DNA of 64,000 nucleotides, taken from NCBI GenBank assembly GCA_026936325.1, contig JAPTHN010000106.1, positions 558,001-622,000 of the forward strand, written 5' to 3'. Positions 10,829 to 22,995 of the stretch are shown here, in pieces (position 1 is the first letter of the stretch; each line of letters starts with the position of its first letter). Under the pieces are notes generated by a model. That model saw only the letters and a program-made list of their open reading frames with translations. It made no database searches and had not been told where the DNA came from. The position numbers and the translations under genes are program-made. This stretch comes from Platynereis dumerilii (Eukaryota; Annelida; Polychaeta; Phyllodocida; Nereididae).

Positions 10829-11287
10829 GGGTACATTCGATTCGATCTACTCTAACTACTCCGGAAGTTTCGTATCTACTCCGGGAAGTGACATTTCTAC
10901 TCCTGGAGTAAACTACTCCAAGGTGGGTCCAAATCGAATGAAAAGGAGTACTTAGGAACGTCACTATTTGGGGGTTAACTTCCTGTGAGGATTCCCTTGC
11001 CAATGGCAATTCAAGACGCCATGTGGCATTTTCAATTGACTGCCGTAATTGAGCCAATTGAATTACAGCAATTCACATTTAAAAAATGCAATCAGCGACC
11101 AAATCAAAGCTTCTGAAGTGCCATTTATTTATGTAAACAATCATACGTCATGGGATATCCCAATTTCTTGGAGCACTTCCTATCTACTCCAAACTGCTCT
11201 AATCTACTCCCGGAAATGCAAAACGAATGATCTGGAGTGAAGTACTCCACTCCTAGAGCACTTTGGAGCAGCGAAACGAATGTACCC
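10829..11287. mobile_element. Non-autonomous TIR element with CTACTCC subterminal repeats
   Basis: The ends are GGGTACATTCGATTCG and the reverse complement of GGGTACATTCGTTTCG. Motifs of the type CTACTCC or GGAGTA recur about ten times near both ends, a common arrangement for transposase binding sites. No clear target duplication was found, so the superfamily is not assigned. No coding frame. Confidence 0.75.
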
Positions 11288-11873
11288 ATGGGCATGTTGA
11301 AATCTTCTGAGTCAAAAAATGACAACATGGATTTTTCAAACTCTCGGGCCTCTCTTAGTTTTAAAGATACAAAAATGACAATTACATCATTTTTGAGATA
11401 AGAAATGACAGAATATGAATCCGAGTGAGAACACACAGATTTCTATTTTTTTTGGTGTTGTGCCATGCTACTGAACTTGGGAGTTAAATTTACGCACGGA
11501 AAATATGGGAAATCTCAGTATTCTCACTCGGGATCATATTCTACAGGTGTTCAGCTTTAAAATGCTGTTTATTTGAAGGCTCTACCACCATTATTAAGGG
11601 CGGCCCGAAGTTTTAAAGACAGGTAAGTCGTTCAGGCTGAGGCGCCGTGGTTTTTCTTGCAGCATTTCCGTGGCCTGGAAGTCTGTTTTCATCGTGACGT
11701 TACGGCGCGGCTGTTACATTGACAAGCCTATAACTGCACACGATGACAGACAAGGTTATAGGTAACATAAAACAGCAACAACATTAGATTTATGTTGAAT
11801 ACTTCCAGAGATATTGTCGTTTAAAGTGCGTCAATCATACCGCGAAATCCTACTGTCAGAACCCGAAAGTGAC
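11288..11873. other. No recognised feature
   Basis: Unique sequence in this window, GC-richer around 11590-11720, but with no frame supported by splice sites or domains. Confidence 0.35.
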
Positions 11874-11923
11874 GTGGTTGCTGGTTCGTGGTTGCTGGTT
11901 CGTGGTTGCTGGTTCGTGGTTGC
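11874..11923 (+). repeat. 14-bp tandem repeat, 3.5 copies
   Basis: Unit GTGGTTGCTGGTTC repeated exactly three times and then partly. It lies about 40 bases before a short palindromic motif that also occurs at 9610. Confidence 0.95.
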
Positions 11924-11964
11924 ACTTTATGGCTTCACCAGATTCGTTTTACAGGTCCTGGAAA

Positions 11965-11991
11965 AACCGACGTTAGGTCGGTTAAAAATGG
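11965..11991. repeat. Short motif shared with 9609-9635
   Basis: AACCGACGTTAGGTCGGTTA at this site matches AACCGACGTTAGGTCAGTTA at 9609 apart from one base; the following AAAA is also shared. The core ACCGAC-GTTAG-GTCGGT is an inverted repeat. The two copies are in direct orientation 2.36 kb apart and bracket the hAT MITE and the 10829 element. Confidence 0.7.
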
Positions 11992-13649
11992 TTTGAAATT
12001 GTCAACAAGTTATCATACATCACACCTATAAAGTACAAACACTCTTTGAATAAAAGTGCTTGCTGTCATGTGTACTTTCACTGTTGTTCAGATAAGAAAT
12101 CTTATCTGTCAATTTTTGAATGTGCAGAGAAGTAAAATGCATATCTATGGCCTTTCATCGTCAGTTTGAAAATGCCTTTTTTTACTACTGCAAATGCATG
12201 TGGTCCTTTAGATTTCAGTTGTATCTTTTAGCACAAAAGTATAGAGCTTAATCAGTTAATGGCTACTGAATAAAAGACTTGTCGGGAGATTGCAGATTTA
12301 GGAGCAGAGTGTTTCTTTACAATCCATCAATTGATGTCAACTAACACCAGGCGTTTTACGTGTGTACTTGGTGCCTGTTTTGTAGGTGGCCATTACATGG
12401 CATTTCCCTACACCATGTGGCATTGCATGGAATCAGAGAGGGGCTGAGGGAGCACACGATTCAGCAATTATTATCAATAGCCAGTGGCTGAGTGCATGAC
12501 ATGCCTAATGCTGGCCAAATGCTGGGTCAGTGAAACAGTTTGAAAAGAGTCATAAGAAGGCGCCATTATTTACCCTGTTAACATTCCACCCTGGGGTGCC
12601 AGTGGGGTGTATGCCTGTGTGATGCTGTGTGACCTTACACTATCCACAAAGGTTTGGCCATCCATATACCCATTCTCTTAATTCAGCTTTTCAGCTGGTA
12701 GTTTCTACCCCTTTCATGTCTAATGCTTGCCTTTGTACACCTATGGATACAGGATATACATGGAATCTGGGATCAAGAAGTTTGCATAGAAATGCTTTTT
12801 CCCATAGAATCTGTGCGTCATTTAGGCCTACTGTTAGTCTATTTTTGCACCCATTTTTCATTGATATAGAAAAAGCCTTGCACAAAATTTATGGTATGAC
12901 TTACTTTGTTATACACATAAATAACTTGTACTTGTGAGTGAAAAAAAAATCATGATCTTAATGAAGATGTAGATTCAGTGCAGGGCTCAAAACTCTCTCC
13001 CTTCAACATTTTGTCTGTACGTCTGGTCATATGACCAAACTGAACTTGGAGAACTGTTACAAATGAGATGATTTCAATTATAATCATAAATTTTATGAAA
13101 AATTCCAAAATGAATCACATTTCGACATCTTGAAGCTGATATCTTTTTCTCAGACAATTTGTTTCTCACACTGACCAGTAATAGAATTTCACAGAAGTTT
13201 AACTTCGATAAAGTTTTTTTCTGTCCTGAAGTGTGATGCAAAGTTTTTCTCTTGGGAGAGAGTTTAAAAAGATTAAAATTGATGGATGGTTCACAGGTCT
13301 TTATCATCAACAGGGAAATCTGTCATTTTGCAAAGTGATCTCTCATAATTGGCAACTTTTGGCATCCTGAAGAGAAATGATGCAAAACGTTTGTTCAATA
13401 TCATGAAGTATTTCTGCAGCTTTTGCTTTTGAAAAGGGGTGCATTCAATCCGATATTCAGAAATGTGGAACGAATATGTGCAAATATGTAGTTTCAGGCA
13501 GAAAATAGAATGCACGTTTGGTGGTATGTATAAAGATGAAAATAGTTTATTTAAGTTAGAGTCTGTTAATTCATCAATCATTTAAAAGTCAGTCAATTTC
13601 CTTCCATTTTACTTAACAATCTTGTCTAACTTCTTATATTGCTTGATAG
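11992..13649. other. No recognised feature
   Basis: Unique AT-rich sequence. The short frames in 12629-13581 have no domain, splice context or repeat partner that would support a gene. Confidence 0.4.
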
Positions 13650-13910
13650 CACTTTAACTTTCGTTTCGCTTTGATTCTTATTGGAAAAACAATTTTCTGC
13701 TCGAGAGAGAACATAATTATTATTCTCAGTGACAGCCTTGCACTGGGGAAATCACTGAATTATCCAACTTTGCAGTATGTGCCAATTTAGATAAAATGAT
13801 GGAAATTGCAACAACATTATCTCAACGACGAATACATGCAATTGTTTACTCAATCCATCACCCAAGGAAGTAAGCAACTTACTAAGTATATGATATACAT
13901 AATGTAGATG
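13650..13910 (+). repeat. Dispersed repeat R3, copy 1
   Basis: About 260 bases that occur as a reverse complement at 22740-22995. Clear matches include TTCTTATTGGAAAAACAATT, GAGAACATAATTATTATTCTC, GTGCCAATTTAGATAAAATG and the end near ATACATAATG. It has no TIR, tRNA-like head or coding frame, so it could be a MITE body, a SINE-like element or a duplicated non-coding segment. Confidence 0.8.
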
Positions 13911-14666
13911 TACGACGGTCTAAAATTAATTTTATATCATGAAAATATCTGCTCGAGAAAACTTAGTTGAAAATTTAAAAACACTTCAGTCTCTGAATGG
14001 AAAATTCTCAATTCATCAAAACTCAGTATCCAAGTATAAGAAAATAAGAATTCTTCAAACACTTCATATATCAATGCATGAACACACACTGTTAAACCAG
14101 CTACATGACCTTAACAGTAAATTCCATAATGAAAACAGAAGAGTGTCAACTTATGGCACATATATACCATTGTCTTCACGATGGGTGTCAATGTATTAAT
14201 GGTAACTGCCATGAAAGTAACACAAGCTGGTTTTACAATAGAGGAAGTGAAGCCCAATCATTTAACCAGGTCCTCTTTCCAATCCCTTCACACGTACAAA
14301 TATTGTATTACTATTGCAGTCTATGATAACTTGACTGTATGCTGCTGAAAGATGGCACTTGTGTATACATGTGCTACTAAATCTGCCCTGCACACATTAT
14401 TACAAGCAATGGTGTTTGCAGGCATAAAAACTGATGCAATCTATGTGCAGCAACAAGATAAGCAAGACTGAGCCAAGGAAGACCAAGATAAGCATTTATG
14501 GGATGAGCAAGACTAATGCAATCTTGCAGAATCGCACATAATCCTTTGACCAAATATGGCAGGAAAGTAAACGTATCTCTTCATCACTCGACTGCCAAGA
14601 TGGGATGTAGGTACATTGAGGTATATTGCGGCAACAGCCACGGTGCTACACTCAAGGAAGGACATA

Positions 14667-14921
14667 GATAGATAGCTAGATAGATAGATGGATAGATGGA
14701 TAGATAGATAGACAGATGCATGATGGATGGTTGATTGGAGCTTTACTTCCTGTATTTACACACTCAACAGGCCAATTAGGACAGGAGGACACAGCATTAA
14801 GCACACGGATTGAAACAACTATGAACATAGACCCACGTGACCGGGCAAAAGCTGGATTAGAACCCTGGACCCAGCGATTGGCAGTCCAGCATGCTACCAC
14901 TATACCAACCCTCCACTAGCC
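14667..14921 (-). mobile_element. SINE-B, tRNA-derived, with a tetranucleotide tail and target duplication
   Basis: The head read on the minus strand contains an A box (TTGGTATAGTGGTAGCATG) and a B box (GGGTTCTAATCC). The body ends in GATGGATGG and then (TAGA)n at 14667-14716. The whole unit is flanked by a 17-bp repeat with one mismatch, ACTCAAGGAAGGACATA at 14650-14666 and ACTCAAGGATGGACATA at 14922-14938. Because the TAGA tract lies inside the duplication, it is the element's own 3' tail. LINE-encoded machinery is the known mover of such elements. Confidence 0.92.
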
Positions 14922-14938
14922 ACTCAAGGATGGACATA

Positions 14939-14954
14939 CATAGATAGAAAGATG

Positions 14955-15003
<49 letters not shown>

Positions 15004-15340
15004 GTTGATAGAAAGATACATAGATAGATAGATAGATAGTTAGATAGATAGATAGTTTTGGTCAGTGTATCCCTCCAAGCCCAGGTGTTGGTGCTCACAA
15101 GTGTTGATTAATGAGACGGGAGAGAGAGTTGGAAGTCCTCAGTATGTTGCATAGTTAACTCATGAGAGGGATCTTTTACTAGCCAAGCATAGACAGTGAC
15201 ACAGGCCATCAATTTAACATCTCATCAGAACGACATCCAGCAGGGATTTTGCTAATGAAGGTCCACTGAAAATTTCGGGTTCCTAACTGGTTCAAAGTCA
15301 TGCAAGCAAAGACCTCCAGTAGAACAGGTGGGAATTAAAA
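14939..15340 (-). mobile_element. SINE-C, minus strand, with a long (TAGA)n tail
   Basis: The body matches the SINE-C copy at 47929: on the minus strand TTTTCAGTGGACCTTCAT, CAAAATCCCTGCTGGATGTC, GATGAGAC/GATGTTAAATT, CTCTCTCTCCC and TGGGCTTGGAGGG. The tail is a (TAGA)n tract of about 115 bases (14939-15055). The tRNA-like head is too diverged to read. Confidence 0.85.
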
Positions 15341-15344
15341 CTGT

Positions 15345-16570
15345 TCATAAGTCACAGTGATTCTTACACCTCAGAAATACAACAATTGGCTATCGAAACA
15401 ATATATGGTAAATTTGGAACCGTAACTGATACTTCACGACACGCCACAGCCATTAGTGGGCAGGAACGAGATGCCGCTATAACCCTGTCGTTGGTGACAC
15501 CTTGCCGCCCTGGGGCACACCTGAGGACATGCTGAGGCAGGGGTTATAACCTACCCTTGCCCTATTGCCCCCTGGTCAAATTCAAGGACCATTGAGCAAG
15601 CGATAGAATGGACAGCCTTTTAACAGAGGGACTCTATGGGCAACCTTGTAAGGGTAATCTACAGTCTGACTGAGTCTGTAACTCAGTTGCCCCTGGCCAC
15701 AATTGTTATACTGTGACTACTGTGTCTACGTTGCTCTTGTGGCTGTTGTGGCTATTGTAGCTACTGTTGTGACTATAATGGTTATATGGTGGGTATTGTG
15801 GAAATGTGGATACAGATTGTTAAAAACATGGCTTAATTTAGCTTATTGCAGCAATCGGAATCAAAAGACCCTGATGACATTATGACTGTGCAATATAATT
15901 CTCAATTCTCATATAACTCATTAAGTGTATCTTCAGTTCATTAATACTGGACGTAAAGCCCAATTCACAAACCATGCGTTGAAAATAGTTACGTCAATGT
16001 TTCATAGAAATGAAGTGCTTTGGTTTAGACAACATTATGTCAATGTATAGGTGAAGATCAGTTTTTAAAGTCTCCTTTATCTGAACTCCTATTTTGTTGA
16101 ATTTGTTTGTTGGTTTATGATAATTTCTGAAATTAATTTTAAGATGAAAGTTCTTGTTTTCCTTTTGACTACAGGAACTGAGATTAAAGAAATTGAAAAC
16201 CTCAGAATTAAAGGAAAGGAAGCCTTATTTTCCAAACCAGTCCAGCAAAAAGATACAAAGTAGAGCAAGAACCTGCAAAAATAAACAAATAAGGACAGAA
16301 GATACTATGTTCATATTTTCTTTGTGTTCTTTACAAGCGGCCAGTGCACTGATTAGGTCCTTGCACAGAATCTTTTGAAGATGACTTGACAGTAAAATAA
16401 GGGAAAATAAAAAACACCAATGAATACTGGCTGACTCAGACTCAAAGAAAACCAGACTTGTCACTGATCTTGACTGTGGAAATTTGGAAGTAAAATGGCT
16501 AATTAGGTACAGCAGCAGGTCCCTGAGGGCATAGCAATGAGGCAAAGGACGATTGTAACTGCTATCCAAC
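15345..16570. other. No recognised feature
   Basis: Unique in the window. A GC-richer patch near 15430-15560 was examined on both strands and has no frame bounded by convincing splice sites. Confidence 0.35.
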
Positions 16571-16572
16571 AG

Positions 16573-16735
16573 TCACTGTGGTCTAACGGTTAAGAGTGGT
16601 TGTTTGTGCTACCACCAGCTCTGAGGGTATGGGTACGAATCCAAGCCCAAAACTCAATTTAGTGTTCTGTACTAGGGTAACTTATCATCATGCAGTCCCA
16701 AACAATTTGGTGTGCAGCTAGCTCCACAAAGAAGA
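16573..16735 (+). mobile_element. SINE-A, plus strand, diverged
   Basis: The head has an A-box-like TGTGGTCTAACGGTTAAGAG and a B-box-like GGGTACGAATCC, then a short body with TTCTGTACTAGGGTAACT. The match to the full-length SINE-A weakens after the first 110 bases. Confidence 0.8.
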
Positions 16736-16802
16736 AGAAAGAGATACCCAGCTGATCCGGGGTATGCCAGCACAACTAAAGTCAAATCAAAAATAGGTTG
16801 AC

Positions 16803-16880
16803 ATGGCCCAACCAGAGATTAAATTCGAACTTGGGATCCAGCGATTGGAAGTCCAGCAAATTAGCGGTAAGCTACTCAAT
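16803..16880 (-). mobile_element. SINE-B head fragment, minus strand
   Basis: GGATCCAGCGATTGGAAGTC and flanking bases match the tRNA-like head of SINE-B at 14855-14890 and 57573-57602. The body and tail are missing. Confidence 0.7.
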
Positions 16881-18109
16881 TCCCTCTACAACAGGAAACA
16901 ATTACTTTAATACTGAAATGCTTTTTGTGGTCACAGAGCGGGGCATAGAGACTGCTTGTGGGGAGTCGAGATTCACCTGCAAGTATGTTTGAGGACACTA
17001 AATGTCATGACATCATTAATTACAGACACATTCACAGTTGTCGTTTCTTGTATCTCGCATTCTGATGACAGTTGATGGATTCAGTTCAACGTCGTTGACG
17101 TAAAACTCAGAATCCATTTTAAGGGTCAATGAGCGGCAGTTTTCAATTGGATTGTCTTCAGTCTAAAATAGCAGTGCTTTGTGAAATTGTACCACCATTG
17201 GCAAATCAAAGAGCATGACTTTGTTCAACTTGGCCACATGAATAATATTTTACACCAGAATGATTATATACGAAGTTAACCTGATTTATTTTATGCAGAA
17301 TTCAACAAGAATGTCAGACAAATTGGAAAGTTTGCTAGAACAGACTCAATGCCTAGTTATGGGCTGAAACTGAGAATTTCTTGGAACAAAATGCCAAAAT
17401 GACATCCGCCTTTGTTGCCTTCTTTTTACTGACAAAAACTACCTGTCATGTTAAAAATCCCTTAAAATGGGAACAATGTATATTGCAGTTGAAGATACTT
17501 TTGGGCTTTTGCAAACTTTCATGCCTTTAACAAGTGTATGCCTTGCTTGCTGTTCATCTATTCCAACTCTTAACAATCTTTCATTCTTTGTCTCACTCTC
17601 TTCTTTTCATTACTTTTCTTACTTTCGAGTTCTTTCTCTCTATTTCTTTTCTTCCTTACAACCTTTTCTGTAACAACTACACTGAAAGGCAGATGCCCTC
17701 AAGAACAGGAAACATGGCTTCCTTCTCATTTGAACCTGTTTCCTTGGCAACCAGAGAAGAACGGCCAACCATGAAGAAGCAACAATGCCAGCGGGTCACA
17801 TGACATGACAATGGGCAGCAGAGCGTGACGTGCCATCCATCACATGACCTGATGTATCACATGACCTCTTTCCCTTCTTCTCTAAGCCCTTGGTCCTGGA
17901 TCAGTGTGTTATCACAAAGCAAGTTGGTTTTTTCCATCTATAATGGAGGACTACAGTATTTCCTTTTTTACAGCTCACTTTCAGCAAATAACAATCACAG
18001 AAACGATTACAATTATTCTGACTTTTTTTAATCTTTCTGATACTCTTCACTGTTTTTAGGTAATTCTGAAGCAATCACTACAATATATGAAATTTACAGA
18101 CGATTTAAA
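16881..18109. other. No recognised gene; cluster of CACATGAC motifs
   Basis: No exon or repeat was recognised. Three TCACATGAC strings occur at about 17796, 17839 and 17859, close together, in a short AT-poor stretch. They resemble M-box/E-box sites of the MiT family, but no promoter can be supported here. Confidence 0.35.
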
Positions 18110-18248
18110 TCATGTCAGGTGGCTGCACAATTCCTTTGAGCTAACATAGCTTGTTGCTCCAGATATGAACAATAATCTGACTGTTACCATAACGTAAAAC
18201 AATAAGCTATGTTACCTCAAAGGAATTGTGTAACCAATCAGCTTAATT
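18110..18248. mobile_element. Hairpin MITE family H, copy 2
   Basis: The two arms GGCTGCACAATTCCTTTGAG and CTCAAAGGAATTGTGTAACC enclose the usual CTAACATAGCTTGTTG / CAATAAGCTATGTTA core. The outermost 30 bases on each side are diverged or lost. Confidence 0.85.
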
Positions 18249-18814
18249 AAATCCCATCCTTCTTTTGCTGTTTCGAGATTATAGTATTGCAACAACAGGC
18301 CTACTTACTCTACTTCTTAAAAAATATGTTACCTTGAAAAACAGAGTAACTTTGATGCATTGTAAATAAGTTCAAAGGGAATTTTAGAGCATTATCCTTT
18401 GAAGAAAATGGTATGAGCTCCCATGTGTACTCTGGATGACAGGAATACACCACGGCAAAAGAGAACCCTTTATCACCATGAAGGCTCTAGACTGGGCCAC
18501 ATACTTCAAAACAGAAAAATTTTATCCTGTCTAGACGGCAATAATATTCCGTTTGTTCCACAATTCTCTGACAACAATAGCGGGATTTAGTTTGTCATAA
18601 AAGCCTTCTAATGCCCAAATATGGCAATGTGGATTCCTGACAGTCCGATAGACGGCGCCCTTTTTATGGTCACGTGACATCTTGTGCTATCCCATAATCC
18701 TCTGGCGCTCACTGACTTCCTTGGAGCTGGTAACTCCTTGAATAGAATGGAATGAAATACCAATTTATCAGTTCAATAAAATCTATGACCATTACAATGC
18801 ATCACATAAGAGCA

Positions 18815-19075
18815 GGGAGTCAGTCAGTCAGTCAGTCAGCTGCTCAGCAGTCAGCCAGCTGGGAAGTCAGTTTGTGTCAGCATAGCAATCAGTCAGTCAG
18901 CAGGCTCAATCCAGCTGCATTGTGCGGATGGTAAGAAAGTCTAGTAAGCTGGTAGGTTAATTGCCTACATGTGTATACATGTATGGAGTGTCAGTCAGCC
19001 AGGCTGACAGTCAAGAAGCTCTATGTTCAGTCAGCCTTTCAGTCAGCTATCCAATTATCACCAAGTGAATCAGCC
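18815..19075 (+). repeat. Degenerate (CAGT)n repeat region
   Basis: A pure GTCAGTCAGTCAGTCAG run near 18819 is followed by scattered CAGTCAGC/CAGCCAG units to about 19075. A short frame through it is low complexity. Confidence 0.85.
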
Positions 19076-20157
19076 AGATAGTTCACCAAGTAATGCTCAC
19101 CTTCTTCTGAGCTTAGGTTATAGGACATTTCTCGTTCTCTAAGTTCTGATAGTCCTGCATTTACCAGCTAATGTTTCCATATTTCAATGAGTGCAAATCT
19201 TAGAAATTACAGAAATGAGAGACAATCCGATCAAAACTTGGACAGAGTTCTTTCTTTCTGGGTCATGCAATTTCCCAGAGAGTACCTGCCCAAAATCCTA
19301 CCTGGCCATCAATCGTACTACAACTGTGTAAACACTTTCTTCCAAAGTGTAACTCTCTACAAACATTGCTATGCTTTCAGGCAATTGGATGATAGACTGA
19401 CCAGTGTAGGTAAACGATTATAGCAAGGATCTTCTTTGTCACTAGATTTTCTTCACTTATTCAGAATTTATATATTGATTAATTGATTGGGTACTTTGCA
19501 TCCCAAGGAGGGGCCAACCCCCGCATGAGAAACCACTTCAGGAACGTACAAGTGGTCGTCTTTTTTGCAGACACAACAACTGCATCAAAATTTACCTTAG
19601 ACTACACCCACATATGATGTAGTCAACACAGAAGCAAACTTTTCATAGATTCTCTACATCTCATTTTAAGGTAGATACGAAGATTATGCAATTTCTTTGA
19701 GGGAGCGTCTAAGATTCACCTCTGAATTCCCTTAAATCCCCCCAAAATGGAGGCTTTGCCAAATCTCCTGGCTTTGCAAAACCCCAGAATAGCAATAACG
19801 CCTCTCTACAATGTTCTGTGCTTTTGTTGGAGAATATTTTTGGGGAGTCAGAAGGAAATTTGTCAAAACAGAAACAGCCGAGAATAAAAATGTTTCCTTG
19901 CTGTTTTGATTCTCATTTCAGTATATTAAATTTCTTGAACAATCTCTGAATTGGATCACTTTAACTTTTTCTATTTTGCAAAATAATTTGAATGTTTTAA
20001 AAAGTTGACAATCTTGCAGTTACAGACACAAAAACATATTTTACGATTGTATTAAGAATGAATGTCTAAAAAAACAATGTTACTGAATTTTAAATCATAC
20101 AAACCTAAGGGGCACAAATTGTAAACATGATATTGCTAATTGATGGAGCGCTGGTAT
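19076..20157. other. No recognised feature
   Basis: Unique AT-rich sequence within this window. Confidence 0.4.
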
Positions 20158-20771
20158 GTTTGTCACGTAGAAATGTATGGTGGAAATTATGTTGTTGCTT
20201 CAACGTTGGGATTTTTTTGCAACATTGCCACAAGCTAACGTCGAACCCTTCATGTATATATTTTTCATTATTTGGCATGGTCACGAATTCATGGAGGTGT
20301 AAAAACCAGCATGTACGAGTTTGTGTATGTGTAAAAACGAACAGAAGTGCTCGTGTATATGTAATAACAAACACTCGTGGATGTGCTTTATTATTCAATC
20401 GTGGACCTGCCAATACTAACATTCGTGGAGGTGTTGCAGGTTTCAGTTTTAGGGTCAAAATTAGGTTTAGGGTTAGTTTTAGCCAAGTTTAGGGTTAGTT
20501 TGTTCGTAATTATACCTATAAAAATTCGTGAATGACAATATTTGACACTTCCATGAATGCCAAATTCGTGTACATGTTCGTTTTTGCAGGTTTACAAATT
20601 CGTCTACATGCAAAATAATGAAAAATATATACCTCAACCCTTGACATTGCCTCACAATTTGTGAAAACGTCGCCACAATGTCGCATCCTAATGACATACC
20701 TTTGATGCTGCTTCACAACGTTTTGACTACAAATTGCTACCCCATACAATTCTATGTCATTGGACAAACAG
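20158..20771. mobile_element. Inverted-repeat element, old MITE-like
   Basis: The left arm (20158-20290) and right arm (20600-20771) are imperfect reverse complements. Shared landmarks include TGTTTGTC, GAA(T)TGTATGG, CAACGTTG, ACCCTT-ATGTATATATTTTTCATTAT and GGCATG-ACGAATT. The centre carries TTTAGGGTTAG twice (near 20463 and 20487). No target duplication is visible because the ends are diverged. Confidence 0.65.
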
Positions 20772-22125
20772 GGTGACGTTGTCGAAAAGTTGCTACAACG
20801 TAGATAAGCCCAAAGGGAAGTTTTGGTTTGTATACATTTTTTTCCAATTTTAATTTTTTTCTGTGTAAGCTGTGCTTTGATCGTTTATTATGCAATGATA
20901 ATCTGTCTATTCCAAAGCCTTTAGTGAATAAAAACACAACCTTGAGATTATATCTTACAGAAAAAACTCGAAATTGAAATCAGGGCAATGTCAAAATATG
21001 CCTTAAAAACTGACCCCTTTATGACAGTAGGCCTAATGGCTTTCTTAGATTACAAGTATAGATGTTGGACTCCTCTGTGTAACTAAATCTGTCATAAAAT
21101 CATATTGACAGCATAAAAAAATAACCAACCTGAATTACACTGAGGCCGATTCTTCGTCAAAAAACGTTTCCCATCATTTTCCTGACACTTACAAATCACA
21201 TTTAGGTGCAAAAGTCTTTTATTTCTTCATTCATATTTCATAATTCACATCTATTCCCTTCATGTTTGACCTTGATAATACAGATGGAAATGGCAGCCTT
21301 GAAAAAACATGTATCAAGGAAATGAAGTATGGTACATTTTCAGCTTCATTGACTTAATGTATAGATCAATTTATATGTATGATTGCATGGCCATCCAAAG
21401 GAAATATTGTTTACTGCTCATAACAAATGGGGAATGAATTCTTCCCAGAAAGAAAAGTTTTCCATTTTGACTCCATGGACTAATGTCACAACACGAAAAA
21501 TAATTTCGGTCATGAAAGGACACTGGTGATTATTCAAAAGCTGGTTCGAAATTTACTTGGAATCAGGATCGGAGGGGGCTTTCAATAAGTTCTTCAGCTT
21601 TAACCTTACTTTTGGGACCCATGCTCGATATTTAAACAACGCAGTGGCAGAACCTGAGAAAAAATCTGTCGTGACACGTGTTGTGAATGCCAAAAAACAC
21701 TCTGAGCCCTCCTCCCCCCAGCTGTCTGGATCCACCAATGCAATGGTTTCCTATATACATATGTTCGACAAAAGGTCCTGGCATATCCCATCAAACCTAA
21801 TCAGTGCAAGAATACAGGATGTCAAGCTCCTTTAACCACCAACCACCTTCAGTCTTCAGCTTGAACAGTTATTTATTTCATACAAAGTAAAACTATTGAT
21901 TTTTGAAGGTTGGTTATTTTAGTTAATTGCTAAGTGGGTCTTCATTTATTTTGGTCCACATAATTATTGGTTAAAGCATCATAAACACTTCGGTAAATGC
22001 TTTATGATTAATTACTCTTACCACCCACGGGGTTATTCAGTTCACAGACTGAAACTGTGAGCAGAATTACCAATCCGATGCAACAAAAACATTGCATATA
22101 ATAATGTATTCCTTTTCTGGTTAGA
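20772..22125. other. No recognised feature
   Basis: Unique within this window. Overlapping open frames near 21553-21835 on both strands lack splice sites, domain signals or a start context and were not called. Confidence 0.35.
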
Positions 22126-22325
22126 TAGATTGATAGGCAGATAGATAGACATGGTAAGAGCAGCTCTCCAAGCCCAGTTCTGGGCACTCACGAGGGTTGA
22201 TTGATGAGATTGGAGAGAGAAGGGGGGTCCTCAACATGTCATACATTTACCAAAAGTGAGAGTAGAGATCTTTTACTTGCCTAGCACAGACACTGACACA
22301 AGGGACTGCCATTTTAGTGTCTCAT
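22126..22325 (-). mobile_element. SINE-C, minus strand, 5'-truncated
   Basis: The body GCAGCTCTCCAAGCCCAGTT... matches the 3' half of SINE-C on the minus strand, and the short tail of (GATA) units sits at 22126-22148. Confidence 0.8.
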
Positions 22326-22739
22326 AATGATCTCTTTTTCATGGAATGTGTATAAATATTTGAGTCTCTTTAAAAATTAATACAAGGTTACAGTCTTTTG
22401 TGAACGGGGATGGGTTGCTTGTAAGCATATGGCAGCTTGTCGGGGTAAATTCTAAAAGGTGAAACTTAATGGGAAAATGGAGATGTGGCATGCAATTTCT
22501 GTAATCAGAAATGCTTGGACTCATATAGACGGTAATTGTCAAAAGGACCAGAGTAGTAGTACTACAATTTATTAACAAGAAAGTAATAGGACAGACTCAT
22601 CAATTTGTTCCTGGGTTTTTCGGAATTTTTAGTTAAAGCTTAATAGTGAGACCACAAAACGGTTAACCATGTCCGTATTTCTGCAACCATGATATTTTTG
22701 CTACATAATATACACACAAGCTAAATCCATCACACATTT
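22326..22739. other. No recognised feature
   Basis: Unique within this window. Confidence 0.4.
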
Positions 22740-22995
22740 GCATTATGTATACTTCTGCAAATTGCTAGCTGACTTGGATGACGGATTGATCGTACAATCG
22801 CATGCATTCGTCTGGGTAAAGAAAATGTTGTTGCAATTTTCATCATTTTATCTAAATTGGCACATACTGGAAAGTTGGAGAATTCAGTGATTTCCCTGAT
22901 GCAAGGCTGTCACTGAGAATAATAATTAAGTTCTCTCTTGAGCAGAAAATTGTTTTTCCAATAAGAATCAAAGCGGAGCAGCAAAAGTTAAAGTG
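22740..22995 (-). repeat. Dispersed repeat R3, copy 2 (inverted)
   Basis: Reverse complement of 13650-13910. The ends agree at AGTTAAAGTG on one side and ATTATGTATA on the other, so the unit has fixed borders. Confidence 0.8.

Noticed and set aside
15430-15660. GC-rich possible exon
   Set aside because: Frames on both strands are short and lack a convincing donor and acceptor pair.
20440-20505. Interstitial telomere repeat (TTAGGG)n
   Set aside because: Only two TTTAGGGTTAG strings with unrelated spacers; they lie at the centre of an inverted-repeat element.
21553-21835. Overlapping frames on both strands
   Set aside because: Neither has exon borders, a domain or a repeat partner; the overlap itself suggests chance.
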